Assembly (NCBI GenBank): GCA_028698305.1
Contig: JAQVDN010000001.1
Coordinates: 186,001 to 250,000 of the forward strand
Direction of reading: 5' to 3'
Source of the DNA: Candidatus Altimarinota bacterium
GTDB taxonomy: Bacteria > Patescibacteriota > Gracilibacteria > BD1-5 > UBA6164
DNA: 64,000 nt
A program made the translations under genes and the position numbers. The notes under the pieces were generated by a model. It was not told the origin of the DNA, searched no databases, and saw only the letters and a list, made by a program, of their open reading frames with translations. Of the stretch, positions 35,056 to 46,763 are shown piece by piece; within the stretch, counting starts at the first letter, position 1, and each line of letters begins with the position of its first letter.

Positions 35056-36735
35056 ATGAATTTAAATAAAAAAGGTAGTGTTTTTATATATGTTTTAATG
35101 TTAATAAATATTGCTTTAATTATTTGATATGTTGTTTTTAATAATACTTATATATTAAATAATAATATAAATGTTTGAAAAAATTCTGAAGAAGTATTTT
35201 TAGAGTTATCAAATAAATGAAATATAAATATAGAATCTGTTAGACAGTATAATAGTAATTGACAATGATTTTCAGATGTTATATCTTGTCCACAAAATAT
35301 AACAATGAGTTGATCTACTAGTATACAAACATGAATACCATCAACTATGCAATATGATTATTGAACGGTTTTTTGTTATTTTGAATATGATGGTAATTCT
35401 GGAAGAATTTTTTTTGATGAAGAAAGTCAAGATTTTACAGATATATATTATTGATCTTGAATGATTTCTATAATAAATGAAGCAATAGTTGAAGATATTA
35501 TAGTAAATAATAATACATTAGTTGCATCATGAACAACTCCAAATAGTTCAAATGAACAACCTAGTAAATCATTAGATTGAAATTATAGTAATCAGTATTT
35601 ATCTGCTAGAGTAAATGGTTCAAATATAACATATGATTTATGAGCTGATAAGAAATTATCTAATATAATAATATATAAAAAAACAAATTCATCTACTCAA
35701 TATTGGGATAGAGGTGTAGTTTATCTAAAAGATAGATGGAATAATGTTTTAAAAACAATAACATTAACATGAGTTCGTAATAAAACAGTTTTAAATGTTG
35801 ATCTAGGTTATACTTCTCTAGAAACAGCTGATGATATAAGATACATTCAAATTAAATCAACAAATTGAAGTGTTCGTATGAATGTTTCTGAAATTGAAGT
35901 TTTTGAATTAAATGAAACTTGAAATGAAAGATGGATTTCTGAAACAACTTTATGAGATAGTGATGATACAATTTTTTATTTTGATTCTGTTTGAATTTCA
36001 GGAGTTGATAATATGGATGATAATATGAATAGTGATAATTACAGAGCAACTTCAACAGGTAGTGTTTTATATCCAATAGCTTTATGATATCCATGAAATT
36101 ATGTTGATGATGATATAACTCCTAGATTAACTATATTTTCAAGTGTAACTCCTAATAATAATGAATATTATAATATTTTTTGGAATAATCATATAACAAA
36201 TAAAGTTATTAATGATAATATAAATAATGATGATTTGCCAACACAATTAGTTAAAATATGAGATGTAGAAGAGTGATATTTATTTTTTGATATATTTTCA
36301 AATATAGAAAATACTCTTGATTATGATGTTAAAATTATTGAATTTGATAGAAATGCTTATATTGATAAAAATACATTATTTCCAAAAAATGTATGGGAAA
36401 CTAAAAATCTTATAAATAATTATTGATATTTACAACTAAATGCCAATGAATTATCTCTTTCTAGATATAAAACTGGAAATGAATTTAAATTTAATTTTAA
36501 AGATAACGATTATGCTATATTTGTTATCAATAATTTAGATAAAAGTATGGCAATAAGAATAAATTGAGAAGAAAAACCTATTTCATGAAATATAAATGAT
36601 ATAGGTAAAAGTATTTTTATAAATCCTATAGATGATTCAAAAGATACAACTATTGAAACAGTTGCAAATCATATAATTATTGGTTGAGAAAAAAACTTTA
36701 TATGAGAAAATTTTACAATTATATGAGCAAAATAA
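35056..36735 (+). CDS. PilX-like surface protein with discoidin-like domain
   Basis: A 559-residue protein. The start MNLNKKGSVFIYVLMLINIALII is like the PilX/GspK prepilin leader (G-S-V-x-I/V) plus one helix. A region near 175-285 (SKSLDGNYSNQYLSAR, YDLGADKKLSNIIIYKKT, YIQIKSTNGSVRMNVSEIEVFE) follows the F5/8 type C or discoidin domain pattern used to bind sugars or lipids. The C-terminal 270 residues are beta-rich and unassigned. It begins 12 bases after the PilW-like gene. Its role as a pilus tip adhesin is inferred. Confidence 0.65.
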
Positions 36736-36765
36736 AAAAAATCCTTTTAAGGATTTTTTATTTTA
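36734..36765. terminator. Bidirectional terminator
   Basis: AAAAATCCTTTTAAGGATTTTT overlaps both convergent stop codons. Confidence 0.8.
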
Positions 36766-37800
36766 ATAAATTCAAGGTATAAATTTATATCTTACTTTCT
36801 TTTTATATTCTACATAATCCTTATCCATTTCTAGATGTCTTTCTTCAGTAATTGCTCTCATATAATATATACTCATCCATGCTCAAAGTGATAAAAATAT
36901 TATTATTAGATTAAAAAAATCTAGATTTTTTATGTTTAAAATTATTAATGGAATAGCTCATATAAACCAAGCTATATTTTTAGAAATATAAGCTGGATGT
37001 CTTACATATTTATAAGGTCACTTTTCAATTATTCATCTATTTGTTAGATTACTAGCTTTTAGTCATAATGATATTGATGCCCGAGAATATATGGCAAATG
37101 AAATCAATAATACAATATTTAAAAATATATGTAAATATATATTTTCAAATCTAGGAAAATCACTACTATACCATCATATAAAATTGTCTATTGCTCAATT
37201 AAAAGGAGGATAACATACAATTGCTACAACCCATCAAAGCATTGTAGGTTCTACACTTTTAATCTTGTTTCATAGATATTTACTTTCAACTAAGTATCAT
37301 AAAGTGAAAAAAAATAAATCTATAAAAATTATTATTTTAAATATAGTAATAAATAAAAAGCTATTAAAAATACTGTAAAAATTATTTATTATATTATTAA
37401 AATTTAAATCAGAGTAATATAGATTATTTATTACTTCAGATATATTTGAACTTATCCATATAATCATTAAAGGGACAAAAAATAATTTTACAAGCCAAGC
37501 AAGAATAGCATTTTTTTCCTCATTATTTATATTATATTTTTTATCTTTTATTTTATTTTTGATTGCTCAAAATATAATCCTAGCTTTTGATATTTCTTTT
37601 TCAAGAAAATAAAAAGGTATAAGAATTATAAAATAAAATATCATTAAGTAAAAAAAGATATCTTTTGTATTTATTGTTATATCAATGATTCTTATATTAT
37701 AAAATAAGAATCAATTGTAATATCAGTTTGTAGTAAAAAATATGTATCATAAGATAATTATTATGATAGTAGAAATATAATTTTTGATTAATTCTTTCAT
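36763..37800 (-). CDS. Membrane-bound methyltransferase of the ICMT/PEMT type
   Basis: A 345-residue multi-pass membrane protein. The C-terminal domain shows GPYKYVRHPAYISKNIAWFIGA, then EERHLEMDKDYVEYKKKVRYKFIPGIY, the SAM-binding RHP and late EE/Y block of isoprenylcysteine carboxyl methyltransferases and phospholipid methyltransferases. Six or more hydrophobic segments precede it, making it longer than most bacterial relatives (about 200). The substrate is unknown; a lipid or quinone-like molecule is possible. It is transcribed alone. Confidence 0.7.
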
Positions 37801-37905
37801 AAAGTTTTGTAATTTATATTATAATTATTTTATAAATAAAACTATAAATTGCAATTTGATATTTTTTTAATAAAATAATTTTCATTATTTTATTAAATTT
37901 TTTTA

Positions 37906-38493
37906 ATGAAAAAAGGACACATATTTTTTATATCATGAGTTGCTTGAGCTTGAAAATGAACTGTTATAAAATCTCTTTTAAAAGATAAGATTTTTAATTT
38001 AGAGCTTTGTTTATCTTGCAAAACTAGAGAGTTTAGAAAATGAGAGATTGATGGAGTTGATTATATAAAGTTGAGTGTAGATGATTTTAAAAAAGCTATT
38101 TCTTCTTGAGAATTTCTAGAATATAATTTTGTCCATAATCAAGCATATTATTGAACAAGACTTAAGGATGTAATAGATAATTGAATAAATCTTTGAAAAT
38201 ATATAATAAAAGAAATGGATATTTTAATATTACCAAAAGTTTTAGATGAAAAAAAGATATCAAAACAAGATTTTACATATATTTTTTTAGATATTCCGTT
38301 AGAAAAAATTAAAGAAAGAATGATCTTAAGATGAGATAATGTTGTAGGTATTGATTATCAAAATAGGATTGAGTCTGCAAAAAAAGAAAAAGAATTATCT
38401 TATTTAGCAGATTATATTATAGATGCTAGTTTAATTCCTGAACATACATTAGAAGAATTAAAAAAAATAATTGTTAATAAGATAAATAATTAA
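37906..38493 (+). CDS. gmk: Guanylate kinase
   Basis: A 195-residue nucleotide kinase that makes GDP from GMP. FISGVAGAGKGTVIKSLL is the P-loop, CKTREFRKGEIDGVDY the GMP-binding Ser/Arg/Tyr region and FVHNQAYYGT matches the EyaevHGNyYGT block (the canonical Glu-x-His-Gly is altered). RMILRGD is the lid Arg region. Members of this group often diverge; a related P-loop kinase is a weaker option. trmD follows after five bases. Confidence 0.82.
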
Positions 38494-38498
38494 TCATT

Positions 38499-39152
38499 AT
38501 GAAAATACATATAATTACAATATTTCCAGAGAGTTTTCAGTCCTATTTTTCAAGTTCTATCTTATCAAGAGCAATAAAAGATGAAAAACTTAAAATTAAT
38601 TTTTATAAATTAAATGATTTTAGTAGTGATAATTTTAAAAGAGTTGATTCAAAGGCATATGGTATGCATGGTCAAGTTATATCACCAGAACCATTAAGTA
38701 AGGCAATTGAGTTTGTATTTTCAAAGATTTGAAAAAAAATTCCTGTTATATATATGGCAGCTTCATGAGATTTACTAAATCAAGAAAAAATTGAAGATTA
38801 TTATGAAAAATTGAATTGAGAGTTTATTATAATTTGTGGTCATTATGAATGAATAGATAATAGGATTATTGACTTATATGTTGATCATTGCATAAGTATA
38901 TGAGAATATGTTTTAACTAGTGGCGAATTGGCAGCAAGTGTTTTTATAGATTCTTTAGCTAGAAATATACCATGAGTTTTATGAAATAGTTTATCTTTAG
39001 AAGAAGAAAGTTTTTCAAAAATATTTGATAGACAAAAAGAATATCCTGTATATACTAGGCCAGAGGTTTTTATGTGAAAAAAAGTACCTGAAATATTACT
39101 TTCAGGTAATCACAAAAAAATACAAGAATGGAAAATAAAAAATTTAATTTAA
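38499..39152 (+). CDS. trmD: tRNA (guanine-N1-)-methyltransferase TrmD
   Basis: A 217-residue SPOUT methyltransferase that methylates G37 next to the anticodon and prevents frameshifting. IHIITIFPESFQSYF opens the protein. YGMHGQVISPEP replaces the usual GGGxGMVMKPEP, and CGHYEGIDNRI plus SIGEYVLTSGELAA form the knotted SAM site. CGH replaces the common CGR. The length is close to family standard. It forms a small operon with gmk and the following membrane protein. Confidence 0.9.
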
Positions 39153-39157
39153 GATAT

Positions 39158-39595
39158 ATGGAAGTAGAAAAAATAGATTTATATTTACAATCAATGTGGG
39201 AAGCTGTTACTTTTGAGTTTGCCTTAAAATTGGCTATTCTTTATTTTTTTATTACTTGGATTGTATTAATAATTTGGGTTATAAAAGATATTTCTATCAG
39301 GACAAACAATATTTTTTATCAAATATTTTCTGTTTTAATTATATTATCTTTAACTCCTTTTGGTATATTTTTATATCTTTTAATAAGACCTAGAAGAACA
39401 TTATATGATAGATATTATGAAGAAATAGAAGATAATTTGGAGATATTTAATCAAATAGTTGAAGAAAGAAAAAAAGAACTTGAGAAAAAGGTAGATAGTA
39501 AATTTCAAAAAACTCTTATAGAAAAAGTAGATAAAAAAATAGAAGAAAATAAAAAGGAAGATGATAATAAAAAAGATTTAGATGATGAAGCATAA
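39158..39595 (+). CDS. Small membrane protein with PLDc_N-like helices and coiled-coil tail
   Basis: A 145-residue protein with two helices (about 15-37 and 50-72), the second ending in LRRP-like RPRRTLYDRYYEE, as in the cardiolipin synthase N-terminal type domains that occur alone in CPR. A highly charged coiled tail (EERKKELEKKVDSKF...) follows. The ATG at 39158, just after the trmD stop, is preferred. An upstream ATG at 39128 would overlap trmD by 25 bases and add ten residues. It has only one glycine, coded GGT, so the frame is also open in the standard code. Confidence 0.65.
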   Translation: MEVEKIDLYLQSMWEAVTFEFALKLAILYFFITWIVLIIWVIKDISIRTNNIFYQIFSVLIILSLTPFGIFLYLLIRPRRTLYDRYYEEIEDNLEIFNQIVEERKKELEKKVDSKFQKTLIEKVDKKIEENKKEDDNKKDLDDEA

Positions 39596-39633
39596 AAAAT
39601 AACTTATTTTAAAATAAGTTATTTTTTTTTATT
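39595..39633. terminator. Bidirectional terminator
   Basis: AAATAACTTATTTT pairs with AAAATAAGTTATTT with A and T flanks, between convergent genes. Confidence 0.8.
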
Positions 39634-40927
39634 ATGCAAAAAATGAATTAATTATTTTTCTATATATCATTCTTTGTTTTAATTCAGAATAATATTTTGT
39701 ATCTGGTAAATATAAATCTTTTAATCTTTTTAATACTTCTGGATTTTCAAATTTAGTAAGTATTTTTTCTATTTCGATCATCATTTCGTCATCATTAACT
39801 TCCATTTTTTCTAAACTTGCCAATTTGTTTAAAATTAATTCTCATTTTAATCTAATAATAGCTACATCTTTTACATGTTTTTCTTTATATTGTTCTTCAT
39901 CCATTTTTAAACTTTCAAGATAATCTGACATTTTTACACCATCTTGAGCCATATTTTGTTTTATTTCAGAAAAAACTTTTTCAATTTGATTTTTTAATAG
40001 ATTTTCTCATATATCAAGAGTTGAAATCTTAATAAGTTCATCAACTAATTCTTTTTCTTCTTCAAGTCTAGCATTTGATTCTTTTACATCTAATAATTCT
40101 TCTTTTATCAGTGCTTTAAATCATTCTAAATCTAAGTCTTTTCATCTTAAAGCTTTTATAAACTCAGCATTAAATTCTGGTTTTACAGCAACTTCTATTT
40201 GATTAACTTTTACTTTAAAACTAGTTTCTTTTCAAGCAAAATCACTATTATGATAATCTTTTGGAAATGTAACTGGAAATTCTAGTTCTTCTCCAATTTT
40301 AGCTCAAACTATTTTTTCTTCAAAACCAGGAACAAGTAAATTTGATCCAAGAATTAAAGGATAGTTTTTCATAGAAGTATTATCAAGTAGAGTTCCATTT
40401 TCAAAACCATCAGTATCTATACTTACTCTATCTCATAATTTAGCTTTATATTCAGCATCTTCATTTTTCTCAAATTTTGTAAATCTTTTTTCTATATCAG
40501 TTAAAGCATTTTGAACTTCTTCATCACTAACAGAAACTTCTTTTTTCTTCAATGATATTTTTTTGTAAGTATCTTTAATCTCTACATTTGGTAATACTTC
40601 AACATGTATTTTTATAATTAAAGGTGATTCTGAAACTATTTCTTTTATTTCTCATTGAGCTACTGGTACTAATCATTCTTTTCTAAGAGAATCTCTATAC
40701 ATTGTATCTATAGAAAAATCAATAGCCATTCTATTTATATATTCTTCTCAAAATTGTTTAACGATTATATTTTCAGGTACTATACTACCTTTTCTAAATC
40801 ATTTTACTTCTGCATTTTTTTGTAAGTGTTTAATAGCTTTTTGTCTAGATTTAGCTATATTTTCAGTTGTTTCTTCTACAATTAATTCAACTATAGATTT
40901 TTCTAAATTATTTCTTGTTATTTTCAT
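39632..40927 (-). CDS. tig: Trigger factor
   Basis: A 431-residue ribosome-bound chaperone and prolyl isomerase. The N-terminal ribosome-binding domain includes KGFRKGSIVPENIIVKQFGEEY (cf. GFRxGKvP signature), the FKBP domain spans about 160-245 (LGDRVSIDTDGFENG, LVPGFEEKIVGAKIGEE, VTFPKDYHN), and a helical C-terminal domain follows. The length is normal. A strong promoter lies upstream (40971-40998). Confidence 0.93.
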
Positions 40928-40970
40928 AATTATTACATAAAATAAATAAATTTCTTTTTAAACGGACGGC

Positions 40971-40998
40971 ATTATATATAAAATAAATAAAATATCAA
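40971..40998 (-). promoter_or_regulatory. Promoter of tig
   Basis: Reading the minus strand, TTGATA (40998-40993) and TATAAT (40976-40971) lie 16 bp apart. A short leader starting near CCGTCCG then leads to the ATG at 40927, again without a Shine-Dalgarno. Confidence 0.65.
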
Positions 40999-41008
40999 TT
41001 TTTGTATT

Positions 41009-41037
41009 AAAAAATAAGTCTTTTAGACTTATTTTTT
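41009..41037 (-). terminator. Terminator of the 374-residue protein gene
   Basis: AAAAAATAAGTC pairs with GACTTATTTTTT around TTTTA; it overlaps the stop codon at 41036. Confidence 0.7.
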
Positions 41038-42160
41038 AATACCTTCACATATCATAATCATAATTTCAAGTTTTTTCATTAAAAATATATATTATTCAAT
41101 AATCATCATATTGTTGAAAATCAGTAGGTAGGAAATCAATATATCATTTATCAAATAATTCTTTTGCATTTATGGAATTTTTTCAAGTTTTTTCAAAATA
41201 TATCTTATTTGCATCTTCTATATAATGTAGATTTAATTCTCTAATTGCTTTATTTAAATAATTTGTACATTGAGTATCTTGAGTTACTTCTTCTACTTTA
41301 TATCATGAAAAAGTTTTTGTTCTTATATCTTCAATTGTTCTTACAAGTTTTCAATTTAAATTGATATTTTTATTTAAAAAAATTCAATATCATATATTTT
41401 CTAACTCTTTTGATAATACTGAACATATTTCATTTTCTGGATCTATTTGATAAGTAAGATTTAAAAACATAAAAAATGACTTTTCTCTATTTCATCATTT
41501 TCATTGCATTATTGCAGCCATAGTTTTTGCTCATTCAATAGAGTCTGTATTTGCACTTGCAATCTTATAATATTTAGCTGAAGAAATTGGATCATTTAAA
41601 TAATAATAATACAAGAAAGCAAGATAATATGGAACTTTATAATTTAAACAAGGATCTTGGAATTGTTTATTTTTCCAGATTTTTAATAAATTATCTTCAT
41701 TTTTCAATTTTTCAATCTTATCTTTATCACAAAAATTTTCAATTCATTTTAATCATATTAACTCTGCTTGTTTTGTATGTAAATCTTGTTCTTCTTTAGT
41801 TAGATTTTCATATCTTTCTTCATATCATGGTAAAAGAAGCATTCAAATTGTGTAAGGTTTTTCAAAATATGGATTTAATTCTGTCACCAAATCAAGTATT
41901 GCATAAAGATATTTTTTATATTCGCTATGAAAAGCATTTGCTCATATATATTGTATAGTTTTTAACCAGTAAAAATCTGCTTTCATATTTTCAAATCAAA
42001 AAGCAGTTGCTTTAGCTATATCTTTATTAGGTAGATTTTCAGGATGTTTTACTAAATTGTATTTTATTTCTTTGTGTTTTTCATAGTTTATTTCGTTTAT
42101 TTTAAAAAAAGCAAATAAACTTATACATACCAATATACTTATAATTAACTTTTTAATCAT
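41036..42160 (-). CDS. Membrane-anchored helical repeat protein, unknown
   Basis: A 374-residue protein with an N-terminal anchor (IISILVCISLFAFF, residues 6-19) and an all-helical body. Segments such as AFLYYYYLNDPISSAKYYKIA and DTQCTNYLNKAIRELNLHYIED look like degenerate tetratricopeptide repeats. No enzyme motif is seen. It begins 10 bases after the Jag-like gene, so the two share an operon. A scaffold role at the outer face of the membrane is possible but unsupported by motif. Confidence 0.6.
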
Positions 42161-42170
42161 ATTTTAAATA

Positions 42171-42662
42171 TTAAATATCATTTCAATCTAAATCAATAGT
42201 TATTTTTTCATTAACTTTACAAATATAAAGTCTTCTTTGATTTCATTCTCAAATACTTTTTGTATAGATCTTATCATTTTTATAATCAGCCACGATTGAA
42301 TGTATTTTTTTTCTATCATATGCTGAATAATATGGTAGCATTAGATCTTTTCAATTTTTTTCAACTAATTTTATTTTTTCTAAGATAAATATTTTTAATC
42401 TATCATCCTTACTTTTTATATAATCATTTACTTCTAAATGAATCTTTATTGGCTCAGAAATATTTCTTTTTATTATTAGTTTTAATATGTTTGAGATATG
42501 ATCTAAATTTTTTCAATTTGGTCATATTATTAATCAAGATTCAGGAGAATTAATTTTTACCAAAAATATATTTTTTTCTTGGTTTAATACTTCAATAGAA
42601 TCAATTTTTATCAAAAAATTGTTAAAAAACTCACTAGTTAAAGAATTTATTTTATCAATCAT
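42171..42662 (-). CDS. Jag/KhpB-like RNA-binding protein (KH and R3H)
   Basis: A 163-residue protein. SGLIIGPNGKNLDHI is a KH-type GxxG loop (about 48-62), and DRKKIHSIVADY with SIGEGNQRRLYI is the R3H motif (R-x3-H) near 115-150. This pairing is the core of Jag/KhpB/EloR, an RNA-binding regulator linked to cell elongation. The N-terminal Jag_N domain is lacking. It lies divergently from infB. Confidence 0.8.
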
Positions 42663-42735
42663 AATAAAAAAATTAATTTTAAATTTTTTTATTAGATTAA
42701 TTAAAAATAGCTTTGTTGCAAGTTTTTATATTTTT

Positions 42736-42763
42736 TTGACTTTTTATAAAAAATACTTATCTT
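42736..42763 (+). promoter_or_regulatory. Promoter of infB
   Basis: TTGACT (42736-42741) and TATCTT (42758-42763) with 16 bp between them, 42 bases before the start. Confidence 0.6.
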
Positions 42764-42804
42764 CTAACAAATGTTTTTCTTTATTTATATGAACCAAGTT
42801 TTAA

Positions 42805-45315
42805 ATGTCAGATAAAAAAATAGTTGATGATTATTATTCTCAAATCAATACAAATTCTACTGAGGATAAAAAGTCTTCTCAAAAAAAACCAATAGTTACT
42901 ACAAAGAAAAAAATTGTAGTTAGAAAACCATCAGAAATAAAGGCTGATGCTGAAAAATTAAATGAAAAGATTTTAAATAGTTGAGAAAAAAAACAAAATA
43001 TTAAATGAAAAGATAATAACTCTAAAAATATAGTTCAAAAAATTGAAGTAATTAAAAGAGCTGATAGGCCAAAAATTGAAAAATCTCAAAATCAAAAATC
43101 ATTTGTTAAAAATAATAACTCTAATACTGGCTCAAATAATTGAGGTGGTAGATTTAGTGGGAATAAAAATTTTTCTAAAACAAATAATAATAGTAATAGT
43201 AATAATAGTAGTAATAATAGTAGTAATAATAGTAATAGAGAAACTACAACAAATAATTTTAAATCAAATAAAGATAATATAAAATTTCCTGTTATTTCAT
43301 GAGATGATTCTTCTTCTTTTTTATGAAAAAAATCATTTTCAAATAATAAAAATATTTCTAAATCTAAACAAAAATTAAAGGATGAAGAAACTAATAAAAA
43401 GTCAAAGCTAAACACTTTTGGTAAAACAAGAGGTAAGGTTAGATTTAATCAAGAAGATGATCTTGTTTTTACTAGGTCAAATAAGATGCAAAAATCAAAA
43501 AAAGAGGAGAAAAAAGTAGAAGATATAAAACAAAATCTTGTTGATAGAAAGTGAGAATTAGTTATTGTTCCAGATTTTTTGTCTATAAAAGAATTATCAG
43601 AAAAAATAGGTATCGCTCTCCCAAAATTAATTGCAGAATTTATGAAAAACTGAATGATGGTTAATCTAAATTCAAAAGTTGATTTTGAAACTGCTTCAAT
43701 AATTTCTGATGCTTTTGAGATTAAGTTAGAAAGGGAAAATGCTTTATGAGCAAGTACTGAGGATATTGTTTTATGAGACATATCATCATTTTTATCGGAA
43801 GATGATCATACAAAACTTATCCCAAGATCACCAGTTATATCTATAATGTGACATGTTGATCATGGTAAAACTTCATTACTTGATTATATTAGAAAATCTA
43901 AAGTTGCATCATGAGAGGCATGATGAATAACTCAAAGTATATGAGCTTATCAAGTAGAACTTGATAATTGAAATATAACATTTTTAGATACTCCAGGTCA
44001 TGAAGCTTTTACTGTTATGAGAGCTAGATGAGCAAAATCAACAGATATTGCAATATTAGTTGTTGCAGCTGATGAATGAGTAAAACCACAAACTATAGAA
44101 AGTATAAATCATGCTCGTGAAGCAAATATACCAGTTATTGTTGCTATAAATAAAATGGATAAGGTTTGAGCAAATCCAGATCATGTAAAATGACAATTGG
44201 CAGAACATTGACTTGTGGCTGAAGATTGGGGATGAGATACTCCAATGGTTCCAGTTTCAGCTCATACTTGATTTTGAATAGATGAATTATTGGAAATAAT
44301 ATTACTTGTTGCAGAGATGAAAGAACTTAAAGCTAATCCTGATAGAAATGGGGTTGCTACTGTTATAGAATCTCATTTAGATTGAAATTTATGACCGATT
44401 GCTACAGTTCTAATTAATACATGAACAATTAATTCATGAGATAATATAGTTTGTCAAGATTCTTATTGAAAAGTAAAAATATTGAAGAATTATCAAAATC
44501 AAAAAGTTAAATTCGCTAAACCAGGAGAACCTGTTTTAATAGTTTGACTTGATAGAGTTGTAGATGGATGAGATATATTGCAAGTAGTAAATTCTTCAGA
44601 TATAGCAAAACAAAAAGCAATAGAGTATAAAGTTGTTTTAGAAAAACAAAAAAAATCATGATCTTCTTGATTAGAATTGCTTATGTCTAGAATAAAATCT
44701 GGTAATCTAAAACAATTAAAAATAATTTTAAAAGCAGATACTAATTGATCTTTGGAGGCTATAAAAGCAGCATTGGTTAAACTATCTACCCCTGAAACAA
44801 CAGTTTCAATCATTCATGCTTGAGTTTGATCGATTACAGAATGAGATATATTGATGTGACAATGAAGTCAAGCTATACTTGTATGATTTAATGTCTGAGT
44901 ATTACCAACTGCAAAATCAACATTGGAATCATCAAAAGTAGAATTTATTTCAAGTGATATCATATATCATATAACTGAAAAAATTGAAAAAATAGTTACA
45001 TGAATGCTTGATCCAAAAGAAGTTGAAGTTATTCTTTGAAAAGCAAAAGTTTGAGGAATTTTCTTTACAGATAAAAAATTTATGATTGTTTGACTTATAA
45101 TTCAAGCTGATAATAAAGTTGAAAATAATACTTTAGTAAGAATTATAAGAAAGAAAAAATTTTTGTGAAATGGTAAGATAGATTCATTAAAACAATGAAC
45201 TTTAGAAGTAAAAGAAGTTGAATGACCAACTGAATGTTGAATAAAATTAACAACAAATGTTTCTGTAGAGGTTTGAGATGAATTAGAAATTTTCAAATTA
45301 GAAATACAAAAATAA
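42805..45315 (+). CDS. infB: Translation initiation factor IF-2
   Basis: An 836-residue GTPase that places initiator tRNA on the ribosome. The N-terminal 250 residues are low-complexity Lys/Asn/Ser. An IF2_N-like segment ([26 protein letters not shown]) follows, then the G domain with GHVDHGKT near 349, [12 protein letters not shown] and the SA motif, and the C-terminal beta-barrel and tRNA-binding domains. TGA encodes several G-domain glycines. The length is typical. It is followed by a cyclic-nucleotide-binding gene after 25 bases. Confidence 0.96.
43175..43245 (+). repeat. Trinucleotide low-complexity tract inside infB
   Basis: Runs of AAT and AGT codons give an Asn/Ser-only stretch of about 20 residues in the disordered N-terminal part of IF-2. 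Such tracts are prone to slippage, and because the unit is three bases changes stay in frame. Confidence 0.8.
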
Positions 45316-45340
45316 TCAACTTATTAATTAAAATATAATT

Positions 45341-45766
45341 ATGAATATTTTAGATGGTGTAAAAATATTAGATTATTTATCTCAAGAAGATAGAGAAAAT
45401 CTTAGCTATTTTTGTCAAGAAAAAATTATGCAAAAATGAGAGATTTTATTTAAAGAATGAGATGATGCAGATGCTATGTATATTTTAAAAAAATGAAGTT
45501 TTGAAATAAAAAAGAGTATAGAATGACAGGAAATAGTATTATGAAAGGTTGTATCTGAAGAAATATTATGAGAAATGGCATTATTTTGAGATACTAATAA
45601 AAGAATGGCTACTGCAATAGCTTTAGAATATACAGAAATGGTTATAATCTTATCTTTTTCAATAAAAGATTTATCAAAAAAATATCCATTACTATTATCA
45701 AAGATAAAAGATATTATAAATGAAAGAATAATTGATAATAAGATTGTAGAAACAACTTTAAATTAA
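45341..45766 (+). CDS. Cyclic-nucleotide-binding domain protein (CRP-like, no DNA-binding part)
   Basis: A 141-residue protein comprising only the cNMP-binding beta-roll. QKGEILFKEGDDADAMYILKKGSFEIKK and SEEILGEMALFGDTNKRMATAIALE follow the CNB pattern, including the GE-x-A/M-LF phosphate-binding cassette (the usual RxAxV Arg is seen as KRMATA). The helix-turn-helix of CRP is missing, so it is more likely a sensor subunit than a transcription factor. No partner is adjacent apart from infB. The ligand is unknown. Confidence 0.75.
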
Positions 45767-45795
45767 TACTTAAATAAATCGCTATATAGTCAAGT

Positions 45796-45849
45796 AAAAA
45801 TAACTAAATGCAAAAAATAAAAAAAAGATTTGCATTTAGTTATTTTTTA
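45796..45849 (+). terminator. Strong terminator before infA
   Basis: AAATAACTAAATGCAAA pairs with TTTGCATTTAGTTATTT (17 bp) with a T-rich tail. The downstream arm also contains the -35 box of the infA promoter. Confidence 0.85.
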
Positions 45850-45857
45850 TATACAAT
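45830..45857 (+). promoter_or_regulatory. Promoter of the infA ribosomal operon
   Basis: TTGCAT (45830-45835) and TACAAT (45852-45857), 16 bp spacer. The -35 element lies in the second arm of the preceding terminator, so the two signals overlap. Confidence 0.55.
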
Positions 45858-45892
45858 GCTGGCACATTTTTGTTATTTTATTGACTAAATTT

Positions 45893-46123
45893 ATGTCAAA
45901 CAAAGAAGATAAAATCGAGGTAGAATGAACTATAATTAAGGCTCTACCTGGTCTGGTATTTGATATTCAATTACCAGAAGAGTTTTGATGAACGATTATC
46001 CAAGGTTATCTTAGTTGAAAAATGAGAAATAATTTTATAAAACTTATTGAATGAGATAAGGTTTTAGTAGAGTTATCACCTTATGATTTAACAAAAGGAA
46101 GGATAGTTTTTAGACAAAAATAG
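45893..46123 (+). CDS. infA: Translation initiation factor IF-1
   Basis: A 76-residue OB-fold protein. DKIEVEGTIIKALPGLVFDIQL, the GYLSGKMRNNFIKL stretch and GDKVLVELSPYDLTKGRIVFR match IF-1, including the typical YDLTKGRI end. It ends at TAG. Genes for L36, S13, S11, S4, alpha and L17 follow, the usual end of the bacterial spc/alpha cluster. Confidence 0.94.
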
Positions 46124-46183
46124 TTTTTCCCAGTGTTTTTGTAAAAAACCGGAAAATATTTTAATTGATTACTTATTTTGGTT

Positions 46184-46300
46184 ATGAAAGTAAGACCATC
46201 TGTAAAACCAATTTGTGACAAATGTAAGATTGTTAGAAGAAATGGTATTGTCAGAGTTATTTGTAGCGTAGAACCAAAACACAAACAAAGACAAGGATAA
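46184..46300 (+). CDS. rpmJ: 50S ribosomal protein L36
   Basis: A 38-residue zinc-binding protein: [20 protein letters not shown], then [14 protein letters not shown]. The C-x2-C and later Cys and His are the zinc ligands. Both glycines are GGN, so the gene has no UGA. It is 60 bases after infA. Confidence 0.93.
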   Translation: MKVRPSVKPICDKCKIVRRNGIVRVICSVEPKHKQRQG

Positions 46301-46347
46301 TTACAATCTTATAGAACTATTTTATATTTAATTATATAATAAATAAT

Positions 46348-46716
46348 ATGGCAAGAATTGCTTGAGTAAATTTACCAAATGGTAAACATGTTGAAATAGC
46401 TTTAACATACATATATGGTATATGAAGAGCTGCTTCAAACGAAATCTTAGAAAAGGTTTGAATTGAAAAAACAACTAAAATTGAAACTATTTCAGAAGCT
46501 GATTTAGATAAGATCAGAGATGAAATAAAAGAAAATTATGTTGTTGAATGAGATCTAAGAAGATTAATTGCTGGTAATATAAAAAGATTACAAGAAATTA
46601 ATTGTTATAGAGGTCAAAGACATAGAAAAAGACTTCCAGTTAGAGGGCAAAGTACAAAAACTAATGCTAGAACTAGAAAAGGTAAATCGACAGCTATTGC
46701 TGGTAAAAAGAAATAA
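46348..46716 (+). CDS. rpsM: 30S ribosomal protein S13
   Basis: A 122-residue protein. [20 protein letters not shown] and the helix-two-turns-helix [17 protein letters not shown] open it, and [26 protein letters not shown] is the conserved C-terminal basic tail. It contacts the head of the 30S subunit and tRNA in the P site. Starts in an AATAATATG context without Shine-Dalgarno. Confidence 0.95.
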
Positions 46717-46763
46717 TATTTTTTCTTTAACTATGTATAATATTTAAAAATTTAATTTATATT

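Noticed and set aside
39128-39157. Earlier start of the small membrane protein at 39128
   Set aside because: It would overlap trmD by 25 bases; the internal ATG at 39158 follows the trmD stop directly. Not fully excluded.
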